Below, piece by piece: positions 32,618-42,022 of a stretch of DNA of 44,039 bases (positions are counted from its first letter, which is position 1; each line of letters opens with the position of its first letter). The stretch comes from Chloroflexota bacterium (lineage in GTDB: Bacteria > Chloroflexota > Anaerolineae > Anaerolineales > Villigracilaceae), in assembly GCA_016234555.1 (NCBI GenBank), contig JACRBJ010000034.1:1-44039 (forward strand), in the 5' to 3' direction. Both the position numbers and the translations under genes were made by a program. The notes under the pieces are model-generated. The model saw only the letters and a program-made list of their open reading frames with translations. It was not told the origin of the DNA and did not search any database.

Positions 32618-35359
32618 TCATGACCTCTTTGACCAGACCCAGCCTGCAGCAAAGCCAAGAATTTCGCCCACGAAGAGGAATACAATCACTATCGGAAGTC
32701 CGCCGGCATTAAGCCAGTTGCCAATGCCAAACAAACCAAAAGCAAGATAGTTGTATGCGGCGAGTCCGCCCAGCGCAATCCCCAGCGCCCAGCGGACAGC
32801 GGAACGGAATCCCGAAACACGAGCAGCCACACCATAACCGACCAGGATGCTGAAAACGACGAAAAGCATCGCGATCACCCAGGCTGAAAAGCGCGGATAA
32901 CCCTCATTTGTAATGTATTCATTTTCCTCGACAACCACCGTCGCCTCGGGCGTCGGCTGGATGGATTGGGTCAACTCAGGGGTGACAACCGTCACAGCAA
33001 CGGCTCCCGACTGCGAAACATCCAGTTGCAGGACTTCGGAAACGACGGCGGGTTCGCTCGTCACATTGATCTCCAGCAAGCCGGGCTTGTCCAAACCGAA
33101 TGCGGCGCGAGCCACGCCCTGCGTTGTGACCGAATCGACCTGCTTCAGAATACCGCCGCCCTCCCCGGTCAACAACATCGAAAATTGGACCACCGTCCCA
33201 TCGGGCACGGGATGTCCATTGTTATCCAAGATGACGCCGGTGCGGATGGCGATGGTGTCGCCAATCCGAAAGAGCGGGATCGGCGTCGGCTCCGGGGTGA
33301 CTGCCTCGCCCGTCGCAACAGGAACAGGTTCGAGGTCAAGAAAAAGCGGGATGACCTGGTTTGGATTCGGCGACATGACCGAGATCAGGTCATATCCCAC
33401 CGCTGGAATCGAAACAGGCGAAACGCCGGAGGGAGTCAGTTCCTGAAAGAGCAGCCGCGCGGCGACATCCACAAACTGGGGCTGTTTGCTGTAAAGCGCG
33501 TAATACGCCGTGATCTTGGAAATGGTTGTGGAGTCGAAATAGTACGGGGCGCCAAACGAAAAGAGGATGATGTGTTTGTCGCGTAAAAGGTCGGGACGGT
33601 CGCGCAGGAAACGGCTGATGAGGGCGGGCTGCCCCTGCGAGGAATCTGTAAAAGAGAGGATGATCCAGTTGGCGGTCTTAATGTCCTCTTCAATAAAGAG
33701 AACCTCCTGCCCATCCAGAAAGGCTTGCAGGTTTTGCAGTGGGTGGGACGAAAGGCGGAAGTTCGCGGTCTGGTTGCCGCTTTGAGGACCATACAACTGT
33801 AGGACGGTTTGCTGCAGGGCATCCACCGCCAGTGTGGGCTGTTCAAGGCAGGCGGAGCATTGTTTGGCGTTGATCACATCCGTGATGAAAACCATGCTTT
33901 CGTCCGCCTGGGGCGGGAGGGACAAAACCGTGGCAAGGTCCTGCCTGTCGGGGCTGACAAGGGTCGCGGAACTGCGAGCCACCTCGAAGGTAACGTCGGT
34001 CGCGGAACCGATTTCACGGAGACGGCTGGGTGGGACAAGCACATTGAAAACTGTCAGGGTTTCATACAAGTCCAATTTGAAGGCAAGTATGCGCGCAACA
34101 GAAGCATCCACCCGCTGGGCAAAGGCGGGGTCTTCGCGGTATTTTTGGGCGAAGAACTCGATAATACGCGTCGTGGTAGTGTACGTATCGGAAAAATCCA
34201 CAGAAACGATGTTACCAAGATGGAGCATATCGTTGCCCGCAAGGAAGGCGTCCCGCGCCACGGTCCGCGCGGAGAATTGTCCCCCGCCCGTGGCGTAAAA
34301 CTCGCTGACGGCGCGTGTGCCGAGGTCGTCGCTGACGATCAACCCGCCGTTGGTCTGCCAGGCGCTAAATTGCGGCAAAGCCAAAATCTGACTCAATGCC
34401 TGCGGGTCGAAGCTGATGGGGCGGGTGGTGGCGCGGATATTCCCCTGAAAGCCCTGATAGCGGATGTGTGAAACCAGCAGACCATCCACCGTGGATTCGG
34501 GAGAGACGGCATTGCCGGTCACGGCAAAGAAGGGCGCAAGTTCAATTTGCTTTAATTGTTCGAGCGATTTGCGAACCGTGGAAACTTCCTCTTCGGGCAG
34601 GCGGTCCGATCCGCCCACGCCGGGAAAATGCTTGGCAATCACCCGCAGACGGTCGTCGCTACCGCCGTGCAAACCGGCAACATAGGCGCGTCCCATCTCA
34701 CCCACCCAGAACGGGTCGCCGCCAAAAACACGTGTCCCAAGGTCGCCGCCCACCTCGCTGGTTGCCGGCAATTCCAAAACATCGAGAGACGGACCCAAAT
34801 ATAAGTTGATGCCAAGAGCGGCAAGTTCGCGTCCGCGCACCTCGCCCACGCGGCGGGCGAGTTCCGGGTTCCAGGTGGCGCCGATTGCCATTTCGCTCGG
34901 CAGGGGAGTCAAGCCGCTCAAAATCTGGTCGGTGGGATGGCCGTTCCCTTCCTGCGCAATGCCGATGAACAACGGCACGTATGCCGATTCGATCCCTATC
35001 TCACCCACTTCGCCTGTCACCGAGTTTTTGGAAACATCCCATTCGATCTGCTGGATGCTTCCAATCATCGAGTGCACCTGCGTGATGGTGTCCGGAGCCG
35101 CTGCAAAATTGTCGTTCCCAGCCGAGAGGACGACGCCGCCGACATGATATTGGGCAATGAGGTTATAGATTTGCGAGGTCTCGCTGGTGTCCGTGCCGGT
35201 ATAGGTGACGAGAAACAGTTGTCCCACGCGCTCTTCGGGGGTCATGGAATTCAAAATTGACGCAACCGCCGGGGGCGGCGTGGGCGTTTGAGCGCGCGCG
35301 GGAACTGTAAAGAGCGATGAAAGGAGAACGACCAGGAGCAAAATTCGGAACAGCTTCAT
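32618..35359 (-). CDS. Secreted, membrane-anchored GH3-like glycoside hydrolase with unusual active site
   Basis: About 913 residues from the ATG at 35359, with GGGGAGG immediately upstream; this start overlaps the stop of the upstream gene (ATGA). A signal peptide (LFRILLLVVLLSSLFTVPARA) and Thr/Pro linker precede a GH3 N-terminal TIM barrel: SMTPEERVGQLFLV, YHVGGVVLSAGN, PLFIGIAQEGNG, GINLYLGPSLDV, RVIAKHFPGVGGSDRLPEEE and GGLIVSDDLGTRAV (nucleophile Asp). NagZ enzymes normally read KHFPGHGDTxxDSH; here the His residues of that loop are absent. The middle part resembles the GH3 C-terminal domain; the end carries an Ig-like segment and about three membrane helices. Beta-N-acetylhexosaminidase-type activity is possible but unproven. 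Confidence 0.8.
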   Translation of the reverse strand: MKLFRILLLVVLLSSLFTVPARAQTPTPPPAVASILNSMTPEERVGQLFLVTYTGTDTSETSQIYNLIAQYHVGGVVLSAGNDNFAAAPDTITQVHSMIGSIQQIEWDVSKNSVTGEVGEIGIESAYVPLFIGIAQEGNGHPTDQILSGLTPLPSEMAIGATWNPELARRVGEVRGRELAALGINLYLGPSLDVLELPATSEVGGDLGTRVFGGDPFWVGEMGRAYVAGLHGGSDDRLRVIAKHFPGVGGSDRLPEEEVSTVRKSLEQLKQIELAPFFAVTGNAVSPESTVDGLLVSHIRYQGFQGNIRATTRPISFDPQALSQILALPQFSAWQTNGGLIVSDDLGTRAVSEFYATGGGQFSARTVARDAFLAGNDMLHLGNIVSVDFSDTYTTTTRIIEFFAQKYREDPAFAQRVDASVARILAFKLDLYETLTVFNVLVPPSRLREIGSATDVTFEVARSSATLVSPDRQDLATVLSLPPQADESMVFITDVINAKQCSACLEQPTLAVDALQQTVLQLYGPQSGNQTANFRLSSHPLQNLQAFLDGQEVLFIEEDIKTANWIILSFTDSSQGQPALISRFLRDRPDLLRDKHIILFSFGAPYYFDSTTISKITAYYALYSKQPQFVDVAARLLFQELTPSGVSPVSIPAVGYDLISVMSPNPNQVIPLFLDLEPVPVATGEAVTPEPTPIPLFRIGDTIAIRTGVILDNNGHPVPDGTVVQFSMLLTGEGGGILKQVDSVTTQGVARAAFGLDKPGLLEINVTSEPAVVSEVLQLDVSQSGAVAVTVVTPELTQSIQPTPEATVVVEENEYITNEGYPRFSAWVIAMLFVVFSILVGYGVAARVSGFRSAVRWALGIALGGLAAYNYLAFGLFGIGNWLNAGGLPIVIVFLFVGEILGFAAGWVWSKRS

Positions 35360-36132
35360 CCTCCCCTCCCCAGCACGCGGACAGCTGTTCCCGGATCGTC
35401 GGTGATGATGCCGTCCGCACCCCAATCGCGCAGGCGGGTGATGTCCTCAGGCGCATTCACCGTCCAGACGTGAATACGGCGCTTGAGGCGGTGCGCGCGT
35501 TGTATCTGTTCCCGCGTGGTGTTGGAGGTGTGCGGATGCAAAGCCTGGTAATCGCCAAACATGAAGCCGAACGAGCGCGACCACAACCCGGCGGGACCGG
35601 GCATGGCGAGCAGGGCGCGGTGGACTTCGGGCAAAATCTGCGCCGCAACCTTCAAGTTGGACGAGTAAAAGGACGAGAGAAGAATTTGTCCCTGGTTGTT
35701 GTGACGTTTGATCAACTCACAGACTTTCGACACCAGGTCGTTGAACGGACTGGAATAATTCTTCAATTCGACGTTGATGAGTTTGTCCCTGCCCAGGGTC
35801 TCGAACACTTCTTCAAGCAAGGGGATCTTCGCGCCACTGAACTTTTCATCGAACCATTTACCCGCATCCAGCTTCCGAATGGCATCCAACGTGAGGGACG
35901 AAACCCGCCCCTTGCCGTCTGTGACACGGTCCACGGTGGAGTCGTGGAAGACAATCACGTGACCATCGGCGGTGAGTTTGACATCCAGCTCGACACCGTC
36001 GGCGCCTTTTTGGATGGCTTGCTCGAAGGCGGGCAGGGTATTCTCCGGCGCGTGAAGCTTATCACCGCGATGCGCTAAAATGATGGGACGGGGAAATTGC
36101 TCGATCATCGGTTCAGAAAAATCCTCTGCCAT
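35356..36132 (-). CDS. Glycerophosphodiester phosphodiesterase
   Basis: Hydrolyses glycerophosphodiesters to glycerol-3-phosphate and an alcohol. 258 residues, normal for the UgpQ type. ILAHRGDKLHAPENTLPAF carries HRG and ENT, GADGVELDVKLTADGHVIVF the ExD metal ligands, HDSTVDRVTDGKG the second His, and WTVNAPEDITRLRDWGADG the C-terminal block. No signal peptide, so cytoplasmic. Its start overlaps the mevalonate kinase stop by one base (TAATG), and its stop overlaps the GH3-like start. Confidence 0.93.
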   Translation of the reverse strand: MAEDFSEPMIEQFPRPIILAHRGDKLHAPENTLPAFEQAIQKGADGVELDVKLTADGHVIVFHDSTVDRVTDGKGRVSSLTLDAIRKLDAGKWFDEKFSGAKIPLLEEVFETLGRDKLINVELKNYSSPFNDLVSKVCELIKRHNNQGQILLSSFYSSNLKVAAQILPEVHRALLAMPGPAGLWSRSFGFMFGDYQALHPHTSNTTREQIQRAHRLKRRIHVWTVNAPEDITRLRDWGADGIITDDPGTAVRVLGRGG

Positions 36133-37070
36133 TAACTTCCGCCAATGGTCGCTTTGATAATCAACGTGTATCCTGCCCGCTCGAAAGCCGATGCAACTTT
36201 GTCCTGAAGCTCTTTTCCGGGCGTCAGGGCAATCATGTAACCGCCCCTGCCGCCGCCTGTGACCTTCGCTCCGAGAGCGCCGTTTTCGAGAGCCAGCTTG
36301 CAGAGGTGATCCAGAATTTCGTGGGACATGTCCATCTCGACCAGGAGTTTGTGGTTCTCGGTCATCACCCTGCCCACGTTGGCAAAGTCGCCCGCTTCGA
36401 GCGCCTTCTTCATCTCAATTCCCTGGGAGATGATGGTGTCGAGCCGCGACCTGAAAAGCGCCGCGTTATCCTTCTTCTGCACTTCGATAAACTCATCGAG
36501 GGCGGCTGTGTTGGCGGTGATGCCGCTGTTGCACAACACAATTTCAAAAGGCTTCGGCGTCTTGATTCTTTCAAAGTTTTGTTTTCCATCCTTCAGCCAA
36601 AAACGAAGAAGCCCGCCATAGGTCGAGGCGGTGTTGTCCACGCCGCTCGCCACCCCGTGATAGGGAAACTCGCCCTGCCAGGCGACATGGTTGATTTGTT
36701 CGATGGAATAGCCCAGTTTGAATTCGTCGTTTAAGGCGCGGGCGAGCGAAACGCAACTGGCGGCGCTGGCTCCCACCCCGCTCCCGGCGAGGAGGTCTCC
36801 GCCCACGGTGATCTTGATCGGATTCTTTTTGGCGTCAAAGTTCATCACTTCAAGGACTCTGTTGATCGAGCCAACCTGCTGTTCCTTTTTCTTTTCCTTG
36901 TAACCCGGCACCTCGATGCGGTTGTCCTCCAGCACCCAGCCGTCGCCGTTGATCCTCTCCACGGTTGTCAGCGTTTCATAGGAAATCGCCGAAACAATCG
37001 CCGGGACCTCATCCAGCACAAATTGGTCGCCAATCAAAATCGTCTTTCCGAAACCAGTTCCCTGACCCAT
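36132..37070 (-). CDS. mvk: Mevalonate kinase-type GHMP kinase
   Basis: Phosphorylates mevalonate in the mevalonate route to isoprenoids. 312 residues. GFGKTILIGDQFVLDEVPAI corresponds to the N-terminal GKxILxGEH block. GDLLAGSGVGASAASCVSLA is the ATP-binding GHMP motif, ASGVDNTASTYGG carries the catalytic Asp, and GAKVTGGGRGGYMIAL is the C-terminal Gly-rich motif. The GEH to GDQ change is unusual, so another GHMP kinase acting on a related substrate cannot be excluded. AAAGGAG lies in the end of the DHH gene and the start abuts its stop. Other pathway genes are not in the window. Confidence 0.82.
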   Translation of the reverse strand: MGQGTGFGKTILIGDQFVLDEVPAIVSAISYETLTTVERINGDGWVLEDNRIEVPGYKEKKKEQQVGSINRVLEVMNFDAKKNPIKITVGGDLLAGSGVGASAASCVSLARALNDEFKLGYSIEQINHVAWQGEFPYHGVASGVDNTASTYGGLLRFWLKDGKQNFERIKTPKPFEIVLCNSGITANTAALDEFIEVQKKDNAALFRSRLDTIISQGIEMKKALEAGDFANVGRVMTENHKLLVEMDMSHEILDHLCKLALENGALGAKVTGGGRGGYMIALTPGKELQDKVASAFERAGYTLIIKATIGGS

Positions 37071-38282
37071 TTATGATTCTCCTTTGAGGATTTTTTCCAT
37101 TTCCTCGATTAATTTTTCTTCCCTGCCAATCGCCACCGTGGTGGCAGCCGTCAGGGTGTGACAGGCATCGGAAAATCCGCCGAGCCTGCTCGTTGCTTCG
37201 GGGAGGAATGTATTCAGTCCCATTGCCCTGCCTGCCCTGATCTCCCCCTCCATGTACGCAGAAACCCGCATGGAAATTTTGACCTCGTTGAAAGTGATCA
37301 CGCCAAAGCCGGGGATTTCATCGGGAATGATTTGAAACCCCGCAAGATATTTTTGCGGATCGATCAAGTCAGTGTCTTTGATCGCATCGCAGAACGCGCC
37401 AATCATCTTCACGCCCATCGGGAACATGCGTTTTTCGACGTGGAACCATTGGATGTGGGGCGTCTTTTTCAAACCACCGGACCTCAGCCTGGCGATTTCC
37501 TCATCGAATATTTTCGTGCGGACGGCTTTTAGTTCCTCCACCATGCGATCTGACTCAGGCGAGACGCCGTCGAGACAGACGCCAACTCCCATATCGGGTC
37601 CGCCCTGGTAATAGCCCACGCCTCCCAGCAAGTCGAGGTAATCGCTCAATTCGAGAACGGGGAGCAGACCGGTGGGACTCGTCAAAAAATATTGCTCTCC
37701 AGCTTCATGCTTGTGAATCTCCATCCTTCCCTGCTGGACGGCTTCGAGGGCGACCTTACGGTTCTGGCTGATCAGTTCGCCGTCCACGAAAAAGCCGTCG
37801 CCGACGGCTCCAACAGCGGCGATGTAAGCCAGGTCACGGTTGGACGGGTTCATCGTCCGCGCGAAAAGATAGCAGGTGGTCGAAGCGGAAATATCCCGGT
37901 CACCTTTCAAGCCAAAGAGGTCAGGGTCGAGGTTGTGGACCATCGGGTCGGTGGAGGCTTCGGCAACATGATGATCCAGAATCAGCGTGAGGTTTCGTCC
38001 GCGGTTCAAGTCTGAAAGCAGGGGCGCAATCCTGCCCGCAAAATCGGCGAAGACCAGAAGTTTTCCCTCCTGTTCAAAGACCTTTTTCAACACGGCGGGG
38101 TAGGGTTTTTCCAAACAAAAGCGCCCGACCTGAAATCCCTCTCTTTCAAATGCGCGAGTTAGGATGGCGCCGGAGGTCAGCCCGTCGGCGTCGTTATGGT
38201 GAAAGATTTGGACAGTTTTTTCACGCCATTGTCTGGCTTCCTGAATGGCGCGTTCCATCGCGCCAATTAAATTATTCAGCAT
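37071..38282 (-). CDS. DHH/DHHA1 family phosphoesterase (archaeal RecJ/Cdc45-like type)
   Basis: About 403 residues from the ATG at 38282 with AAGGAAA upstream. IFHHNDADGLTSGAILTRAF is motif I, LVFADFAGR motif II, LTLILDHHVAEAST the DHH motif and VGAVGDGFF motif IV. MRVSAYMEGEIRAGRAMGL and RLGGFSDACHTLTAATTV lie in a C-terminal DHHA1-like part, where the Gly-Gly/His segment contacts nucleic acid or nucleotide. It may be a single-strand exonuclease or nanoRNase/cyclic-dinucleotide hydrolase; the sequence alone does not decide. It lies 19 nt after the AAA+ gene. Confidence 0.85.
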   Translation of the reverse strand: MLNNLIGAMERAIQEARQWREKTVQIFHHNDADGLTSGAILTRAFEREGFQVGRFCLEKPYPAVLKKVFEQEGKLLVFADFAGRIAPLLSDLNRGRNLTLILDHHVAEASTDPMVHNLDPDLFGLKGDRDISASTTCYLFARTMNPSNRDLAYIAAVGAVGDGFFVDGELISQNRKVALEAVQQGRMEIHKHEAGEQYFLTSPTGLLPVLELSDYLDLLGGVGYYQGGPDMGVGVCLDGVSPESDRMVEELKAVRTKIFDEEIARLRSGGLKKTPHIQWFHVEKRMFPMGVKMIGAFCDAIKDTDLIDPQKYLAGFQIIPDEIPGFGVITFNEVKISMRVSAYMEGEIRAGRAMGLNTFLPEATSRLGGFSDACHTLTAATTVAIGREEKLIEEMEKILKGES

Positions 38283-38301
38283 TATTTTCCTTGGACAGGC
38301 T

Positions 38302-39624
38302 CTAAATATCCACAAAATAGGCTTTGCCGGCGTTATCGATCATCTCGCGCGACATGGTTGGCGGCACGGCGAGGTAGGCGGAAATATCGATGATCTGGTC
38401 GCAGAGGTCGCGGGGATGCGAGGCGCGCAGTTTGCGATTGCGTTTGATGTACCATTCTTGCAAGAGGTAGGCAAGTCCCTGGTCGTTGTATTCGATCTTC
38501 TTGTCCTGCGCGACGCGCTTGAAGATTTCACGGTATTCCTCGAAGCTGGGATCGCCAATCTCGATTTTATGACGCAGGCGGCGAAGGAAGGCTTCGTCCA
38601 CAAGGTCTTTGGGCGGCAGGTTGGTGGAGAAGACGATCAACACATCGAAGGGAACTTCCACCTTGCGCCCGGTATGCAGGCGGAGGTAATCCAGGCGGTT
38701 TTCGAGCGGGACGATCCAACGGTTGAGCAGGTCACGTGGACGGACCTGTTGCCGTCCAAAGTCGTCGATCAGCAAAATCCCGCCGTTGGCTTTGACCTGG
38801 AAGGGCGCCTCGTAGAATTTGGTGGTGTCGTCGAAAACAAGGTCAAGACCTTCGAGAGTAAGCTCGCCGCCGACTACAATGAACGGTCTGCGAATTTTTA
38901 TCCAGCGCAGGTCGCGGCGGACGTTTGGTCGCAGAGTGTTCGTGTTTCCCGGCTCACTTTCGGGCGCAATGGTGTGTGCCACTGCATCGTAGACTTTGAT
39001 GACCTGCCCATCAAGGTAAAGCGCATAGGGAATGTACATGCTCTGGCTCAACACCAAATTGCCAAAGGCGCGGGCGATGCTGGTCTTGCCGTTTCCGGGG
39101 GGACCGTACATGAAGATGGACGAGCCCGAATTGAGGGCGGGGCCAAGCCTTTGGAAAATGGATTCAGAGATGACCATTTGCGACAGAATCTGACGCATGG
39201 TGCGGGAGGTGACGGTCATGCGTCCGCTTTTCTGACGGCGGATGGCTTCATTGTAAACATCGAACGGGACGGGAGCGGGACCCGCGTACTGACTGCGTTC
39301 CATCGCCTCACGTGCACGAAGGATACCCGCACCCGTGATGCCGTAGGTGTAGGCTCCGTCCCCACCCAGGCCACCCTGTGAGGATTTGACTTCGATCAGT
39401 TTTTCCTGTTTGAGGGTAACAAGCAGTTGGTCCGAAACGCCCGAAAATGGAAGGGCAATTTCCTCGGCGATCTTGAAACCGGTCATATAACCGCGGAAAT
39501 ACAAAACCTTTAGGATCAAATCCTGAAGCCAGAGCGGAGACAACCCTGTATCTTCGAGGTTGTTGATCTGGGCAGGAAAAAAACCGCCCACTGGAGCGGG
39601 GGATTGTGTGGATTGTCTTGTCAT
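38302..39624 (-). CDS. AAA+ ATPase with N-terminal winged-helix segment
   Basis: 440 residues. Residues of about 25-110 look like a winged helix (LQDLILKVLYFRGYMTGFKI, ALPFSGVSDQLLVTLKQEKL, then a G-rich wing). Residues of about 150-400 form the AAA+ module: Walker A MYGPPGNGKTSIARAFG, Walker B GILLIDDFGRQQ, sensor 1 LIVFSTNLPP, arginine finger region EAFLRRLRHKIEIG and the lid. It is an ATPase with chaperone or remodelling features whose partner is unknown. It is the first gene of the minus-strand unit AAA-DHH-mvk-GDPD-GH3, and the upstream gap holds two palindromes. Confidence 0.83.
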   Translation of the reverse strand: MTRQSTQSPAPVGGFFPAQINNLEDTGLSPLWLQDLILKVLYFRGYMTGFKIAEEIALPFSGVSDQLLVTLKQEKLIEVKSSQGGLGGDGAYTYGITGAGILRAREAMERSQYAGPAPVPFDVYNEAIRRQKSGRMTVTSRTMRQILSQMVISESIFQRLGPALNSGSSIFMYGPPGNGKTSIARAFGNLVLSQSMYIPYALYLDGQVIKVYDAVAHTIAPESEPGNTNTLRPNVRRDLRWIKIRRPFIVVGGELTLEGLDLVFDDTTKFYEAPFQVKANGGILLIDDFGRQQVRPRDLLNRWIVPLENRLDYLRLHTGRKVEVPFDVLIVFSTNLPPKDLVDEAFLRRLRHKIEIGDPSFEEYREIFKRVAQDKKIEYNDQGLAYLLQEWYIKRNRKLRASHPRDLCDQIIDISAYLAVPPTMSREMIDNAGKAYFVDI

Positions 39625-39647
39625 AGAATTTCCATCCGAATTTTTTG

Positions 39648-39705
39648 CGAAGTCCTCGGGACTTCGGGGTTACATGGCATGGAAACGCCAGGATTTGGGC
39701 GTTTC
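39648..39705. repeat. Two palindromes in the AAA+/GT2 divergent region
   Basis: CGAAGTCC pairs with GGACTTCG (39648-39666, 3-nt loop). GAAACGCC pairs with GGCGTTTC (39682-39705, 8-nt loop). No terminator-like T-run follows in the needed direction for either neighbouring gene. Confidence 0.6.
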
Positions 39706-39729
39706 AAGCCGATTATACTTCTTTTCGTT

Positions 39730-39735
39730 TATAAT
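39730..39735 (+). promoter_or_regulatory. Candidate -10 box (TATAAT) for a leaderless GT2 transcript
   Basis: TATAAT, eight bases, then the ATG at 39744, without a Shine-Dalgarno sequence. No convincing -35 box. Confidence 0.45.
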
Positions 39736-39743
39736 CCAGCCTT

Positions 39744-40427
39744 ATGAAACTATCTGTCATAATCCCTGTTTACAATGAAGTTGAAAGCATCCAAGTCATT
39801 CTAAAACGTGTGAGCGAGCAAAACCTTGCCCATGAGATCGTCGTTGTAGACGACGGCTCGAAGGACGGCACACGCGACGTGTTGAAAGAACTTGACGGCA
39901 GGAACGGCGTACGGGTTATCCTGCACGAACACAACAAAGGCAAGGGCGCGGCAGTCCGCACCGGGATGGGGGCGGCGCTGGGTGATGTGTTGCTGATTCA
40001 GGACGCCGACCTGGAATACGATCCGCGCGACTACCCCGGCCTGTTGAAGCCAATCCAGGAGGGCATTGCAGACGTGGTCTATGGCTCGCGCTTTATGGGC
40101 GGCTCCCGCCGTGTCGCCATGTTCTGGCACATGGTCGCCAACCAGTTGCTGACCTTCATGACCAACATTTTGTACAACACCATCCTGACCGACATGGAGA
40201 CCGGCTACAAAGTGTTCCGCCGCGAGGTCATCGACGGCATGGTGATTCGAGCCAACAGTTTCGACTTCGAGCCTGAATTCACCGCCAAAATACTGAAACG
40301 CAAGTTCCGAATTTTCGAGGTTCCGATCACCTTCAACCCGCGCGATTATTCACAGGGCAAGAAGATCAAACTCCACGATGCCTTCGAGGCAGTCTGGACG
40401 TTGTTCAAATATCGGTTTGTGGAGTAA
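39744..40427 (+). CDS. Family 2 glycosyltransferase, dolichyl-phosphate-mannose-synthase-like
   Basis: 227 residues. SVIIPVYNEVESI is the family start, VVVDDGSKDGTRDVL the nucleotide-sugar motif, LIQDADLEYDP the DxD-type metal site, and SRFMGG with ETGYKVFRRE the acceptor-side blocks. No membrane helices of the long DPM/GtrB type are visible, so it is a soluble or peripheral enzyme that probably charges a polyprenyl phosphate carrier. It is monocistronic, followed by a long palindrome. Confidence 0.9.
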   Translation: MKLSVIIPVYNEVESIQVILKRVSEQNLAHEIVVVDDGSKDGTRDVLKELDGRNGVRVILHEHNKGKGAAVRTGMGAALGDVLLIQDADLEYDPRDYPGLLKPIQEGIADVVYGSRFMGGSRRVAMFWHMVANQLLTFMTNILYNTILTDMETGYKVFRREVIDGMVIRANSFDFEPEFTAKILKRKFRIFEVPITFNPRDYSQGKKIKLHDAFEAVWTLFKYRFVE

Positions 40428-40474
40428 AAATATTCCGTATAAGCTGTTTCAAGAAACACTTATACGGAATATTT
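40428..40474. repeat. Long hairpin between GT2 and eno
   Basis: AAATATTCCGTATAAG and its exact complement at 40459-40474, with an inner TGTTTC/GAAACA stem and AA loop. The total is 22 paired bases with one bulged C. It starts right after the GT2 stop. The AT-rich stem lacks a T-run, so it may be a dispersed palindrome as well as a 3'-end signal. Confidence 0.75.
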
Positions 40475-40501
40475 ATAATCTTGATACAATCATCACAATA
40501 A

Positions 40502-41812
<1,311 letters not shown>

Positions 41813-41834
41813 TTTAGACAGAAAACATGGTTCT

Positions 41835-41868
41835 AACGCTGGAGGCTTTTTTGTCTCCAGCGTTTTTT
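41835..41868 (+). terminator. Rho-independent terminator of eno
   Basis: AACGCTGGAG pairs with CTCCAGCGTT, followed by TTTT, 22 nt after the stop. Confidence 0.9.
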
Positions 41869-41942
41869 ATTTCATACATTTTTGTCTGCCATAAATCGCA
41901 CATTCTTTAGCGGATTTAACCTATTAATGACAAAACTCGTTC

Positions 41943-41970
41943 TTGATTTTTTTTTAAATCTCGTTATAAT
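41943..41970 (+). promoter_or_regulatory. Candidate sigma-70 promoter of the ROK regulator
   Basis: TTGATT at 41943-41948, 16-nt spacer, TATAAT at 41965-41970. The spacer is a T-rich tract. It lies 50 nt before the ROK gene. Confidence 0.6.
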
Positions 41971-41976
41971 GATTTT

Positions 41977-42005
41977 ACTTAGTTTATCCAATCATTAAAC
42001 AAAGT
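41977..42005 (+). promoter_or_regulatory. Candidate operator for the ROK regulator (autoregulation)
   Basis: ACTTAGTTTA (41977-41986) and TAAACAAAGT (41996-42005) are inverted copies with 9 of 10 matches and a 9-nt spacer. The site sits at the expected transcription start just downstream of the -10 box, ideal for repression. Half-sites of the TTAGTTT type are known for XylR operators in Firmicutes. Confidence 0.5.
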
Positions 42006-42022
42006 CTGGACACCCCTCTCTT

